34,955 bases of DNA from Desulfosporosinus sp. (GCA_031292095.1 JARLHU010000147.1:1-34955); one strand, 5' to 3'. Counted from the stretch's first letter, positions 17,654 through 26,398 are shown. The notes: generated by a model not told the origin, from the sequence alone. Program-made: numbers and translations.

Positions 17654-17674
17654 ACTGTTCCGTAATGGAACAGT
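17654..17674. promoter_or_regulatory. Perfect dyad, candidate activator-binding site (UAS) upstream of the regulator gene
   Basis: ACTGTTCC and GGAACAGT flank a GTAAT spacer, about 125 bases upstream of the regulator start. A further TGTTCT half site lies just to the left (17643-17648). A related TGTTCC-N5-GAAACG occurs at 32752-32768 upstream of adh. A short hairpin GGGCG-AAA-CGCCC follows at 17680-17692. Confidence 0.5.
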
Positions 17675-17751
17675 GTAGAGGGCGAAACGCCCAAATATGG
17701 TACATTAGTCAGGCTGGATAGTTAAATTGTACTATAAAAAAATCATAATTT

Positions 17752-17784
17752 GAAGTACCTCCCCAGATACTGGGGAGGTACTTC
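17752..17784 (-). terminator. Hairpin terminator of the molybdopterin-binding protein gene
   Basis: A perfect 15-bp stem (arms GAAGTACCTCCCCAG and CTGGGGAGGTACTTC) has a 3-base ATA loop. On the minus strand it lies 31 bases past the gene's stop and is followed within about 10 bases by a run of T. It separates this gene from the regulator gene. Confidence 0.75.
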
Positions 17785-17815
17785 TGAACAAAATGTTTGA
17801 TGTGCGTTGTGCCCT

Positions 17816-18838
17816 TTACTTACCAAAAGAGCAACGTGGGTATATGCAGACTGGACAGTCTAGACAAATACCGCCATGTCCGAGTTTGGTGATGGCTTCG
17901 CGCGACAATCGTTCTCCCGTTAGTAGGCGTGGAGCGAGCAGATCAAATACCGTGGTTTTGGCATACATGACGCACCCCGGTAGGCCCATGATTGGAACAT
18001 CTCCGAGGTAGGCAAGTAAAAACATGGCTCCTGGCAAAACTGGGGCACCATAAGTAATGACTTCTGCTCCCATATCCTTTATAGCTGTAGGAGTTACGTC
18101 ATCAGGGTCGACGGACATGCCGCCACTGACGAGGATCATTTCTGCTCCCTGCTTGATATGTTCTCGAATGCAGCTTTGAATCAGGAGTATATCATCGTTG
18201 GCAAACGTTTGGCCGAGGACAACGGATCCCCAACCTTCAACTTTGGCACGAAGTACGGGACCGAATTTATCTTTGATCCGTCCATGATAGACTTCACTTC
18301 CGGTCGTAACGATCCCAACTTTTATTTTTTTAAGAGGCCGCACATCCAGAAGAGGATTAAGAAATGTACTGGCAATTTGTTCTGCTTCAAGGATTACCTT
18401 TTCATCAATCATTAGAGGAACAACCCGGGTTCCGGCAATTATATCCCCCTTTTTGACAGGGTAATAATTGTGAAGCGTGGCGAGAATGATATTTTCTAAA
18501 CTGTTTAATGCCCAAACGCCATCTTCTGAAAGATAGAGAAGGCCGTCGTGGGCAGCAGTTAGTGAGACTTTTCCTTCTTTGGGCTCGTTCAAAATGAGCC
18601 CTGAACCAGACACTGCACAGGCGAGTCGCTCTGCCGCTTCATTTTCGTGGATGAGGCCTGGCGTTGGATCCCAGACGTAAATATGTTCTTTCCCCATGCT
18701 TAGGAGAATTGGAATATCCTCTTCCCTAACGACATGCCCCTTGCGAAAACGGGGACCTTTGATTACACCGGGAATAATTTGCGTCATGTCATGGATAAGA
18801 ACTGCACCAACAGAATTCTCAACTTTAATTTTTTCCAT
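17816..18838 (-). CDS. Molybdopterin-binding (MoaB/MoeA-domain) protein
   Basis: This 340-aa protein has a MoaB/Mog-like molybdopterin-binding domain in its second half. KIKVGIVTTGSEVYHGRI (about 172-189), ILVSGGMSVDPDDVTPTAI (about 235-253) and PIMGLPGCVMYAKTTVFDLL fit that fold. The end, CLDCPVCIYPRCSFGK, is a Cys-rich tail found in a clostridial/Desulfovibrio-type subgroup often near Mo hydroxylases. It is likely to handle molybdate insertion or sensing of the cofactor used by Mop, encoded divergently next door. ATG 18838 is chosen because GGAGG lies 8 bases before it; a TTG at 18853 would put that site inside the gene. It lacks the full four-domain length of MoeA, so I avoid that name. 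Confidence 0.82.
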   Translation of the reverse strand: MEKIKVENSVGAVLIHDMTQIIPGVIKGPRFRKGHVVREEDIPILLSMGKEHIYVWDPTPGLIHENEAAERLACAVSGSGLILNEPKEGKVSLTAAHDGLLYLSEDGVWALNSLENIILATLHNYYPVKKGDIIAGTRVVPLMIDEKVILEAEQIASTFLNPLLDVRPLKKIKVGIVTTGSEVYHGRIKDKFGPVLRAKVEGWGSVVLGQTFANDDILLIQSCIREHIKQGAEMILVSGGMSVDPDDVTPTAIKDMGAEVITYGAPVLPGAMFLLAYLGDVPIMGLPGCVMYAKTTVFDLLAPRLLTGERLSREAITKLGHGGICLDCPVCIYPRCSFGK

Positions 18839-18868
18839 AGCGATAGCCTCCAATTCATCATGGAAGGC

Positions 18869-18886
18869 GTGTTTGGCTCAAAACAC
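18869..18886. promoter_or_regulatory. Candidate upstream activator site for mop
   Basis: GTGTTT-N6-AAACAC is a perfect dyad about 240 bases upstream of the mop -24 box, a usual UAS distance. A second palindrome, GTTCATGAAC, lies at 18914-18923. Neither matches the TGTTCC-N5-GGAACA dyad exactly, so the link to the same activator is tentative. Confidence 0.35.
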
Positions 18887-19124
18887 ACCCTGGCGGGATT
18901 GAAATTGCCAGCGGTTCATGAACAGACTGAGGGGGGAAACAATCTGCTCCTTATTGCATGGTATCGTATTCTTAACAGTAGGTCAAGGTGTACGTCATAT
19001 TCCTATATGTGGGATCTCCAATCAGCTTCATAACTAAAATAATTATCGGTACCCAAAGAAAAAATACAATGATGGTAAAGTTTAATAGAAAGTTAAACTA
19101 CAGAAATTTAAATAGTGTGAATTA

Positions 19125-19141
19125 TTGGCACGAATATTGCA
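19125..19141 (+). promoter_or_regulatory. Sigma-54 (-24/-12) promoter of mop
   Basis: TTGGCACGAATATTGCA matches the consensus TGGCAC-N5-TTGCA at every key position. GG (19127-19128) and GC (19139-19140) are separated by exactly 10 bases. It lies 200 bases upstream of the mop start. Confidence 0.92.
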
Positions 19142-19223
19142 GATAATATAGCTAAGTAAAGCAAAGCTAATCAAGGTAAACCGAGCTAAATAGTAAAGCC
19201 ATTTCTGGCAACCACAAAAAAGA

Positions 19224-19256
19224 ATGGGAGGAACAAATTTGCCAGTTGTTCATTAG
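19224..19256 (+). pseudogene. Fossil of an adh translation start in the mop leader
   Basis: ATGGGAGGAACAAATTTGCC followed by AGTTGTTCATTAG aligns with the adh ribosome site and first codons at 33031-33064 (ATGGGAGGAAACAAAAATGT, then CAGTTATTCAT), with one gap and four or five substitutions. The encoded start has become (TTG)-Pro-Val-Val-His-stop in place of Met-Ser-Val-Ile-His. Its distance from the -12 box (about 86 bases) is close to that in adh (about 93 bases). Confidence 0.65.
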
Positions 19257-19339
19257 ATGATAGGCGGGGAAATTGCTTTACTGGTGACCAAGATAGTGGC
19301 CTTATTGTAGATAACTATAAAAAAAGGAGCGAAAACAAA

Positions 19340-22066
19340 TTGATTAAGAAAAATGTAGTTATTAACGGTGTCTCTCAGACGTTACTGGTCGATGGGGAAG
19401 CTACCCTAGCAAATGTATTGCGGGGCCAATTGCACATGACCGGAACTAAAATAGGTTGTGGAAAAGCCCAATGCGGTGCATGTTCCGTCATTATAGATGG
19501 AAAAGTTATTCGTTCTTGTGTTACAAAAATGAAACGGGTTGCCGATAATGCCAAAATCACTACAATTGAAGGAGTAGGCACAGAGAAACACTTACATCCT
19601 TTACAACTTGCTTGGATGATTCATGGAGCCGCTCAATGTGGTTTCTGCAGTCCAGGATTCATTATTTCAGCTAAACAATTATTAGAGGAAAATGTTAATC
19701 CGACGAGAGACGATGTTCGGAATTGGTTCCAAAAGCACAGAAATGCCTGTCGTTGTACTGGGTACAAGCCTTTAGTTGATGCAGTTATGGATGCTGCTCG
19801 GTTAATTCGGGGTGAGGTTACTGTTGAAGAGTTATTCGTAAAATTACCGGCTGATGGCAAAATCATAGGCACTGAATACATCCGTCCGTCCGCTATGGCT
19901 AAGGTTACTGGTACCTGGGACTTCGGCGCTGATGCAGGGGTCAAAATGCCGGAAGGAACTCTGCAACTCAAACTAGTTCAAGCCAAGGTTTCTCATGCGA
20001 ATATTATTTCTATTGACACTTCCGAGGCTGAGAAAATGCCTGGTGTCTATAAAATTATTACGTACAAAGATGTAGTCGGCAAAAATCAAATTACAGGTTT
20101 AATCACTTTCCCGACCAACAAAGGGGATGGATGGGACCGTCCGATTCTCTGCGAGAAAAAAGTGTTCCAATTTGGTGATGCCATTGCCATTGTAGCGGCC
20201 GATACTGCTGCCCATGCTCAGGCTGCTGTCGAAAAAGTAAAAGTGGAGCTTGAATTACTTCCTGAATATATGAGCGCTCCTGCCGCTATGGCAGATGACG
20301 CCATTGAAATTCATCCAGGAACACCAAACGTATATTTTGAAACTCAGCTTGCCAAAGGCGACGATACTGTGCCTTTAATGAAAGCAGCCGACGTAGTTGT
20401 TGAAGATAGTTTTTATGTTGGACGCCAGCCGCATCTACCCATTGAGCCGGATGTCGGATATGCTTTCTACGATGAAGATGGTAAATTGATCATCCATTCT
20501 AAGAGTATTGCAATTCATCTCCATCAGGCTATGATTGCAGCAGGGATTGGGATTGAATCAGACAAATTGATTTTGGTTCAAAACCCGACTGGCGGAACCT
20601 TTGGTTATAAGTTCAGCCCAACGATTGAAGCCTTATTAGGGGTTGCGGCCGTTGCTACAGGTAAACCTGTCTACCTCGAGTTTGACTATTTCCAACAAAC
20701 GACTTATACCGGAAAACGTTCGCCTTTCTTTATTGACCTTAAATTTGGGGCCACTAAAGAGGGTAAGTTAACGGCTATGGAATCGGACTGGACAGTAGAC
20801 CATGGTCCATATTCTGAATTTGGCGACTTGCTAACCATGCGCGGCACCCAGTTCATTGGCGCTGGTTATACCATCCCCAATATTCGTGGTAATGGTCGAA
20901 CTGTGTGTACAAACCATGCTTGGGGTTCTGCTTTCCGAGGTTATGGTTCTCCTCAAAGTGAATTTGCATCCGAGGTTTTAATGGATGAACTCGCTGAAAA
21001 GCTTGGTATGGATCCGTTCGAACTGCGTTATAAAAACGTCTACAGACCTGGGGACACCACGCCTACCGGTTGCCAACCAGATGTTTATTGCATGGTTGAG
21101 ATCATGGATAAACTTAAGCCAGCTTACGAAAAAGCACAAGCATGGGCGAAACAGCCAGCCTCAGGTGACGATAAGAAACGCGGAATCGGAATGTCTGTTG
21201 GTATCTACGGGTCAGGCTTAGACGGAGCGGACAGTTCTGCGGTTAATGCTGAGTTCACTGCAACTGGCGTTACCATTTATTCCTCATGGGAAGATCATGG
21301 TCAAGGCGCAGATATGGGAACCTTAACGATTGCTCATGAGACCTTACGTCCGTTGGGCGTTAAACCAGAAGATATTAAACTGGTTATGTGTGATATGGCG
21401 GTAACCCCCAACAGTGGACCAGCTGGTGGAAGTCGTTCAAATGTTTTATGCGGTAATGCCACTCGGGTTGCTTGCGAATTGTTGTTGAAAGGTATCGCAA
21501 AAGCAGATGGTTCCTTCCGTACCTATGAAGAAATGATTGCTGAAAAATTACCAGTATATTTCGAAGGCACTTGGACCGCACCTGCTAAGGAGTGCGATGT
21601 AACGACTGGACAAGGTAATCCGTTTGCAGTTTATATGTATGGAGCCTTCCTATCTCAAGTTGAGGTCGATGTCACGACAGGTAAAACTGAAGTTGTAAAA
21701 ATGACGATGGTTGCCGATGTGGGTAAGATTATTAATAAACTAGTAGTGGACGGACAACTTTATGGTGGGTTGATTCAAGGTCTTGGTCTAGCGCTGAGCG
21801 AAGATTTCGAAGATCTGAAGAAACACATCGATTTGGTCGGTTGCGGACTGCCTTATATCAAAGATGCTCCAGATAATATTGATCTTCTATATGTAGAAAC
21901 CTATAGACCTCATGGTCCTTATGGCGCTGCAGGTTCTGGAGAATTGCCGTTGACCTCCCCTCATGCTTCCATTATTAATGCTATTTACAATGCCTGCGGA
22001 GTCAGGATTACTCACTTACCTGCCCGTCCAGACAAAGTACTTGCTGGACTTAAAGCTAAGAAATAA
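19340..22066 (+). CDS. mop: Molybdenum aldehyde oxidoreductase (Mop type, single chain)
   Basis: This 908-aa enzyme aligns end to end by eye with the 907-aa Desulfovibrio gigas Mop. The first [2Fe-2S] site uses Cys40, Cys45, Cys48 and Cys60 (GCGKAQCGACS). The second uses Cys100, Cys103, Cys137 and Cys139 (QCGFCSPGF, NACRCTGYKP). The Mo domain contains QPHLPIEPDV, GGTFGYKFSP, WGSAFRGYG and the catalytic GELPLTSPH with Glu868. It oxidises aldehydes to carboxylic acids with the molybdopterin cytosine dinucleotide cofactor and no flavin. The start is a TTG with AAGGAG 11 bases upstream. Expression should depend on the -24/-12 promoter at 19125. The accessory genes downstream (XdhC, MobA-like) fit its maturation. 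Confidence 0.96.
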   Translation: MIKKNVVINGVSQTLLVDGEATLANVLRGQLHMTGTKIGCGKAQCGACSVIIDGKVIRSCVTKMKRVADNAKITTIEGVGTEKHLHPLQLAWMIHGAAQCGFCSPGFIISAKQLLEENVNPTRDDVRNWFQKHRNACRCTGYKPLVDAVMDAARLIRGEVTVEELFVKLPADGKIIGTEYIRPSAMAKVTGTWDFGADAGVKMPEGTLQLKLVQAKVSHANIISIDTSEAEKMPGVYKIITYKDVVGKNQITGLITFPTNKGDGWDRPILCEKKVFQFGDAIAIVAADTAAHAQAAVEKVKVELELLPEYMSAPAAMADDAIEIHPGTPNVYFETQLAKGDDTVPLMKAADVVVEDSFYVGRQPHLPIEPDVGYAFYDEDGKLIIHSKSIAIHLHQAMIAAGIGIESDKLILVQNPTGGTFGYKFSPTIEALLGVAAVATGKPVYLEFDYFQQTTYTGKRSPFFIDLKFGATKEGKLTAMESDWTVDHGPYSEFGDLLTMRGTQFIGAGYTIPNIRGNGRTVCTNHAWGSAFRGYGSPQSEFASEVLMDELAEKLGMDPFELRYKNVYRPGDTTPTGCQPDVYCMVEIMDKLKPAYEKAQAWAKQPASGDDKKRGIGMSVGIYGSGLDGADSSAVNAEFTATGVTIYSSWEDHGQGADMGTLTIAHETLRPLGVKPEDIKLVMCDMAVTPNSGPAGGSRSNVLCGNATRVACELLLKGIAKADGSFRTYEEMIAEKLPVYFEGTWTAPAKECDVTTGQGNPFAVYMYGAFLSQVEVDVTTGKTEVVKMTMVADVGKIINKLVVDGQLYGGLIQGLGLALSEDFEDLKKHIDLVGCGLPYIKDAPDNIDLLYVETYRPHGPYGAAGSGELPLTSPHASIINAIYNACGVRITHLPARPDKVLAGLKAKK

Positions 22067-22127
22067 TTATTTAAGGCATATGAAAGAAAATAACAAGTCA
22101 AAGATGCCATGGATATTTTGTGTCAGA

Positions 22128-22259
22128 TAAAGAAAACTTGGCTAGCGCCCGAAGACACTGTCTTCGCACGAATTAGCCTTCTTGCAGCCTCAGCGCAGGC
22201 GGTCGCCTTAGTTGCACTTATGCTTCCGGAAAGTATATAACTTTAGTTATACTTTCTGA
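22128..22259 (+). repeat. Dispersed repeat, copy 2
   Basis: It shares with 8071-8166 (opposite strand) the start TAAAGAAAACTTGGCT, the middle block around AGGCGG, CTTATGCTT, and the end hairpin AAAGTATA...TATACTTTCT. It has about 30 extra bases, including a small hairpin CGAAGAC-ACT-GTCTTCG. Confidence 0.75.
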
Positions 22260-22274
22260 CTAGTGCAAGGAGGT

Positions 22275-22309
22275 ATGATTACCTCATAGCGGGGCTATTA
22301 GGTAATCAT
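22275..22309. repeat. Hairpin inside the MITE-like element
   Basis: ATGATTACCTCATAG and CTATTAGGTAATCAT pair over 15 positions with one mismatch around a CGGGG loop. No T run follows, so it is more likely an element structure than a terminator. Confidence 0.5.
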
Positions 22310-22398
22310 GCCGACGCAGTATGACGCGAAATAGACTGGCAGACTGACTGGTTATTTGCTTGAATGTGCCTAACGTTAAACCCACGGAACCTAGAACT

Positions 22399-22432
22399 GG
22401 AACCTAAAATTGGTCATCCGATTTTAGGTTCC
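22399..22432. repeat. Perfect 12-bp hairpin inside the MITE-like element
   Basis: GGAACCTAAAAT and ATTTTAGGTTCC flank a 10-base loop. It could attenuate mop read-through, but there is no T run after it. Confidence 0.5.
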
Positions 22433-22603
22433 CTAACGTTTATACCAATTTGAGGGTACCCATTAGGGATGCGCATTCGTAATTAGGATAATTTTATGTT
22501 ATAAAAGAATTAAGGTCCCAGCCGAGTTTCTTTATACCAGTCAGATATAGCTTTGACTTGTTATTTTCTTTCATATGCCAACTTAAGGAAGTGGGTGTTG
22601 CTG

Positions 22604-24907
22604 ATGGAACAGGACGAACTAAAAAGACAAGAAGATAAGTGTACTCAAGAGAATCCTCCCGCGTGTACTGCTGGTTGTCCAATCCACGTAGATGCCCGGA
22701 AATTGATGCGAGATATTAAAAATCAGGATTTAAAAAGTGCCTTAGCAACCTTACAAAAAAAACAGCCCTTTCCCGGAATTATAGGTCGAATTTGCGATCA
22801 TCCCTGTGAGGATGTCTGTAAACGCAGGGATGTGGGATCGCCTATCGCCATCTCAGCTCTAGAAAGTTTTTGCGTGCAAAACCAAACACCAAAAATAACC
22901 AAGGCAATGAAAGTTCCTCCAAAAAGTCAGACAGTTGCGGTAGTAGGTTCGGGACTAAGAGGTCTGACTGCAGCCTATGACCTAGCTAAAAAAGGATATA
23001 AGGTTAGTTTGTTTGAGAAAGAAGATCGCCTAGGCGGAAACCTGTGGAATTTCCCGGTACACCAATTACCTCCAGAGGTTATTGTCGAGGAACTGTCTGT
23101 CTTAGACCGGCTTAACGTGCAAATAGAGCTGAACAAAAGAATAACCCGGCAGGATTTAGCCGAGCTTCAAAAAGAATTCAATGCAGTGTATCTCGGCTTT
23201 GCTGAGCAATCTAACGATGTTTCGGAGTTCTTTGGTGAACAGTATAAGGCTGACCAGCGCACCTGTGCTACACTGATCCCAGGAATATTTTGTGGGTCCC
23301 TTGTGGGTAATGATTCCCCCATTAGGTCGATTGCTGATGGCCGTAAGGCCGCAGTTTCTATAGATAGATATTTGTTGGGGGTTTCCTTAACAGGCTCACG
23401 TGAAGCTGAAGGGTCTTATGAGACTAAACTATTCGTTAATACCAAGGGTATGCCCTCTCTGTCGGTAGTGCCAATGAGTAACGAGCTCAGAGGATACACA
23501 ACCGAAGAAGCTGTTCAGGAGGCTGGTAGGTGCCTGGATTGTCAATGTCTCGAATGTGTGAAGGCCTGTAAATATCTAGAAAATTACGGTAGTTATCCCA
23601 AAAATTATTTAAGGCAAATATACAATAATGATACGATCGTCATGGGTATGCGCCACGGGAATAAAATGATCAATTCCTGTAGTCTGTGTGGGCAGTGCGG
23701 TGCAATTTGTCCTCAAGGATTAGACCTTGGCGAGACCTGTAAAGCAACCCGGGAGAGCATGGTGAGTAAAGGAAAAATGCCCCCTTCTGCTCATGATTTT
23801 GCTTTGCGAGATATGGCCTTTAACAACAGCGAAGAATTTGCTTTGTCTAGACATCAGCCCGGCCATAATTCCAGTAAATATCTTTTCTTTCCTGGCTGCC
23901 AATTAAGTGCCTCGTCTCCGGAACAGGTTGAAAAGGTATATGCCTATTTAACAGAAATGCTTGCAGGTGGAGTAGGTCTAATGTTGCGTTGCTGTGGTGC
24001 TCCGGCCGATTGGGCTGGTAATCAAGCCCTGTTCCAAAACAGTTTGAAGGATTTAGTTGCGCAGTGGGAAAGCTTAGGCAAACCGCAGCTGATCGTAGCT
24101 TGCTCCACCTGTCACAGTATGTTCCGAGAGCGGTTCCCAGAGGTAGTCTCTCTCTGGGAGTTGATGGATAATTTAGCTTTACCCGTCCAAGGTACTAAGG
24201 CAAGTGGAGGCAAAGTAGCGGTGCAGGACGCTTGTACTACGAGACACGAACCTGTCATTCATGAAGCTGTGCGCCACATCTTAACTAAACTGGGTTACGA
24301 GGTAGAAGAATTGCCCTTCAGCAAAGAATTAACCAAGTGTTGCGGTTATGGCGGACTGACGTCCTTCGCCAATCCGGAATTAGCTGGTAAGATCGTTGAA
24401 GAACGAATTGGTGAAAGCCCAACTGACTATGTAGCCTACTGCGCCATGTGTAGAGATAATTTCGCTTCTAAAGGAAAACGTACGTTTCATTTATTAGATC
24501 TAATTTTCGGAACGGATCTTGATAAGGCTGCGATCAGACCCAGTGTAGGATTATCTTATCGGCATGAGAACCGAGCAAAACTAAAAAGAAAGTTATTACA
24601 TTCACTGTGGAAAGAAACTCCACAGGAACAGGAAGGAGCTTATAGGACCATTAACCTGCAGTTAAATGAAAAAATTCTTGAGATTATGGAAGAACGTCGT
24701 ATTCTGATTGAAGATATTCAACAGGTTATAGAACTTGCAGAGCGGACAGGCAGAAAGTTCATTAATCCGGACAATGGGCATAGTTTAGCTCATTTCCGCC
24801 CTGTCAAGGTAACTTATTGGGTGGAATATCAGGCCCAGGAACAAAGTTTTGTGGTGTTGAACGTTTATAGCCACCGAATGGAAATTGTGGAGGAAGGCCA
24901 TGAATAA
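22604..24907 (+). CDS. GltD-like pyridine nucleotide-disulfide oxidoreductase fused to Fe-S and CCG (HdrB-like) domains
   Basis: The 767-aa protein has four parts. An N-terminal GltD-type Fe-S domain (CTAGCPIHVDARK; GRICDHPCEDVCKRR) is followed by a Rossmann FAD/NAD(P) motif VAVVGSGLRGLTAAYDLAKK (about 108-127). A dicluster region follows (CLDCQCLECVKAC; CSLCGQCGAICPQG). Then come two CCG-type cysteine blocks (FFPGCQ...RCCGAP and CCGYGG) as in HdrB, and a C-terminal tail. It should pass electrons between NAD(P)H, Fe-S clusters and a partner. From memory, databases call this 'pyridine nucleotide-disulfide oxidoreductase/dicluster-binding protein', next to mop in Desulfovibrio. ATG 22604 is used; TTG 22598, 6 bases after AAGGAAG, is an alternative. 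The upstream sequence is the MITE-like element. Confidence 0.85.
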   Translation: MEQDELKRQEDKCTQENPPACTAGCPIHVDARKLMRDIKNQDLKSALATLQKKQPFPGIIGRICDHPCEDVCKRRDVGSPIAISALESFCVQNQTPKITKAMKVPPKSQTVAVVGSGLRGLTAAYDLAKKGYKVSLFEKEDRLGGNLWNFPVHQLPPEVIVEELSVLDRLNVQIELNKRITRQDLAELQKEFNAVYLGFAEQSNDVSEFFGEQYKADQRTCATLIPGIFCGSLVGNDSPIRSIADGRKAAVSIDRYLLGVSLTGSREAEGSYETKLFVNTKGMPSLSVVPMSNELRGYTTEEAVQEAGRCLDCQCLECVKACKYLENYGSYPKNYLRQIYNNDTIVMGMRHGNKMINSCSLCGQCGAICPQGLDLGETCKATRESMVSKGKMPPSAHDFALRDMAFNNSEEFALSRHQPGHNSSKYLFFPGCQLSASSPEQVEKVYAYLTEMLAGGVGLMLRCCGAPADWAGNQALFQNSLKDLVAQWESLGKPQLIVACSTCHSMFRERFPEVVSLWELMDNLALPVQGTKASGGKVAVQDACTTRHEPVIHEAVRHILTKLGYEVEELPFSKELTKCCGYGGLTSFANPELAGKIVEERIGESPTDYVAYCAMCRDNFASKGKRTFHLLDLIFGTDLDKAAIRPSVGLSYRHENRAKLKRKLLHSLWKETPQEQEGAYRTINLQLNEKILEIMEERRILIEDIQQVIELAERTGRKFINPDNGHSLAHFRPVKVTYWVEYQAQEQSFVVLNVYSHRMEIVEEGHE

Positions 24908-25112
24908 CACACTAAAACAGTCGCCAAAACCTCTTTGGAAGTGCGGGAAATGCGGGGGTGAACTTAAGCGTGGTTTGGTTAAGGCGTCTTACATGGGCAA
25001 TAATTTCGAGGTGGAGGAATTTAAATGTCTCAACTGTGGATTGGTGTTGATCGACGAAGAACTGGCTTTAGGAAAGATGTTCGAAGTCGAGCAAAGTCTT
25101 GAGGATAAGTGA
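24900..25112 (+). CDS. Small zinc-ribbon redox protein (DVU_1557-like)
   Basis: This 70-aa protein has two CxxC pairs, WKCGKCGGEL (Cys15, Cys18) and KCLNCGLVL (about 44-47), as in rubredoxin- or zinc-ribbon-like folds. The ATG at 24900 overlaps the previous stop by 8 bases and GGAGG lies 6 bases upstream. Such a small metal-binding protein could be an electron carrier or scaffold for the large oxidoreductase. The DVU_1557 match is from memory of gene order and size. Confidence 0.75.
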   Translation: MNNTLKQSPKPLWKCGKCGGELKRGLVKASYMGNNFEVEEFKCLNCGLVLIDEELALGKMFEVEQSLEDK

Positions 25113-25129
25113 AGAGAGGGGGGAGTAAG

Positions 25130-25576
25130 ATGGTGGTTGATGCCTTTCGCATGTTTCAATTGGCCACACAGGGATTTTGCTGCAGCCAAATTATTCTAAT
25201 CTTAGGATTGGATGACCTAGGAAGGGAAAACCCCGACTTAATTAAAGCGATGCACGGTTTGTGTGGAGGAATAGGAAGGTCGGGAAAAACCTGTGGCGCA
25301 CTGACCGGAGGGGTATGCTTAATTGGTTTAAATGTTGGCAAAGGTACTCCCAGCGAATTAGGTCACGCTAAAATCAATCTGATGATCAATGACTTGATGG
25401 AGTGGTTTGAAGAAGTCCATGGCAGCCTCGATTGCGAGGGGATCTTAGATCACTCTCTGGATGCTGGTAATGAGTATCCTGTGCAATGTGGCAATATTGT
25501 CTCGGCAACCTTTAGTAAGGTACAAGAGATATTGGCCGCCTATATAGAAGACTCCGAGTCAGACGACGAGGATTAA
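25130..25576 (+). CDS. C_GCAxxG_C_C family redox protein (DVU_1555-like)
   Basis: This 148-aa protein has the family's cysteine pattern: FCCSQIIL near the N-terminus, GLCGGIGRSGKTCGALTGG (about 45-63) and a later LDCEG and VQCGN. Proteins of this family are thought to bind metal clusters through these cysteines and are often encoded by redox clusters. A GTG at 25109 would overlap the previous gene, but ATG 25130 follows AGAGGGGGGAG directly and is preferred. The function in this cluster is unknown. Confidence 0.8.
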   Translation: MVVDAFRMFQLATQGFCCSQIILILGLDDLGRENPDLIKAMHGLCGGIGRSGKTCGALTGGVCLIGLNVGKGTPSELGHAKINLMINDLMEWFEEVHGSLDCEGILDHSLDAGNEYPVQCGNIVSATFSKVQEILAAYIEDSESDDED

Positions 25577-25577
25577 T

Positions 25578-25662
25578 ACAGAAGTCAGGGTCAGAAGGCA
25601 GAAGTCGGAAGTCGAAAGCAGAAGCTAGAAGTCGAAAATCGAAGTGGGAGTCGTGGAAGTGG
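25578..25662 (+). repeat. Degenerate GAAGTC tandem array
   Basis: About a dozen units of 6-8 bases (GAAGTC, GAAGGC, GAAGCT, GAAAATC) fill the gap before the methyltransferase gene. It is too short and too irregular to be a CRISPR array. A related run is at 3738-3774. Confidence 0.6.
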
Positions 25663-25669
25663 ATAAATT

Positions 25670-26395
25670 GTGAAAGACAATCTTTTTAAATTGTATGAAA
25701 GTGACCTCCTACGCCAAACCACAGGAGATACTTTGAGACCGGGTGGGTTTTCCTTAACTGATTTAGGAGTTAAAAGCTGCGGTTTTTCGTCTGGCGCAAG
25801 AGTCTTAGATGTGGGTTGCGGCAATGGTGCTACGGTAGAGCGGTTGGTTTCATTGTATGACCTGCAAGCCATTGGAGTAGACCCATCAGAAGGGCTATTA
25901 GAGAGTGGTAAGATGAAAAATCCGGACTTAAACCTGGTTCTAGGGCGGGGAGAAGATCTACCTTTTCCGGATGACCACATGGATGGGGTATTTGCGGAAT
26001 GTGCTTTGTCCGTCATGTTTGAGCTGGACAAGGTTATACAGGAGATTTTCAGGGTGCTCAAACCGGGTGGATTGTTGGTCATTAATGATGTGTATGCTAG
26101 AAATCCTGACGGTCTCAAACCCCTTCAGGAACTCAATCTCGACTCGTGTCTACGCAGAGCGTTGCCTAAGGAACAGTTAATCAATCAGCTTGTCGAACAA
26201 GGGTTCAACATCGTTTCGTGGAGTGATCATACAAACCTCTTAACCCAATTAACGGTTAACCTAATTATGACCCACGGCTCTATGACGGAGTTTTGGCTTA
26301 AGTCTTCTTCATGCTCTGTTGACCCTATCTTGGCCCAGGCTGCGATTAAACAAGCGAAGATGGGATATTTTCAACTGATCGCCAAAAGGATTTAG
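25670..26395 (+). CDS. Class I SAM-dependent methyltransferase (DVU_1556/TrsM-like)
   Basis: This 241-aa protein has the Rossmann SAM motif I VLDVGCGNGATVERL (about 45-59), the acidic motif IGVDPSEGLL and motif post-II GRGEDLPFPDDHMDG. It then has FRVLKPGGLLVINDVYARN. These resemble UbiE/arsenite-type methyltransferases. The substrate is unknown; position beside a radical SAM protein and an AMP ligase suggests a shared modification pathway. It starts at a GTG with GGAAGTGG about 9 bases upstream, just past the GAAGTC array. The TrsM name is recalled from database families. Confidence 0.82.
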   Translation: MKDNLFKLYESDLLRQTTGDTLRPGGFSLTDLGVKSCGFSSGARVLDVGCGNGATVERLVSLYDLQAIGVDPSEGLLESGKMKNPDLNLVLGRGEDLPFPDDHMDGVFAECALSVMFELDKVIQEIFRVLKPGGLLVINDVYARNPDGLKPLQELNLDSCLRRALPKEQLINQLVEQGFNIVSWSDHTNLLTQLTVNLIMTHGSMTEFWLKSSSCSVDPILAQAAIKQAKMGYFQLIAKRI

Positions 26396-26398
26396 TTA

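Larger units (their letters stand above)
18839..19339. other. Divergent intergenic region and long mop leader
   Basis: It holds a -24/-12 promoter, two dyads that could be activator sites and a fossil copy of the adh start (entered separately). The predicted mop transcript start near 19153 gives a leader of about 190 bases. No gene is visible in it. Confidence 0.6.
22075..22579. mobile_element. MITE-like element with 29-bp perfect terminal inverted repeats
   Basis: The left end (22075-22103, starting GGCATATGAAAGAAAATAAC) is repeated exactly in reverse complement at 22551-22579. Similarity continues inward with gaps: both ends then show TAAAGAAA(A)CTYGGCT. The roughly 505-bp interior has no ORF of note. 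It contains a dispersed repeat (22128-22259) and two strong hairpins. It lies between the mop stop and the next gene, whose upstream sequence it provides. No transposase is present, so movement in trans would be required. A 26-bp relic made of the two ends occurs at 26399-26424. Confidence 0.75.

Noticed and set aside
25578..25662. CRISPR-like array
   Set aside because: Units are 6-8 bases and degenerate, with no spacers of constant length.
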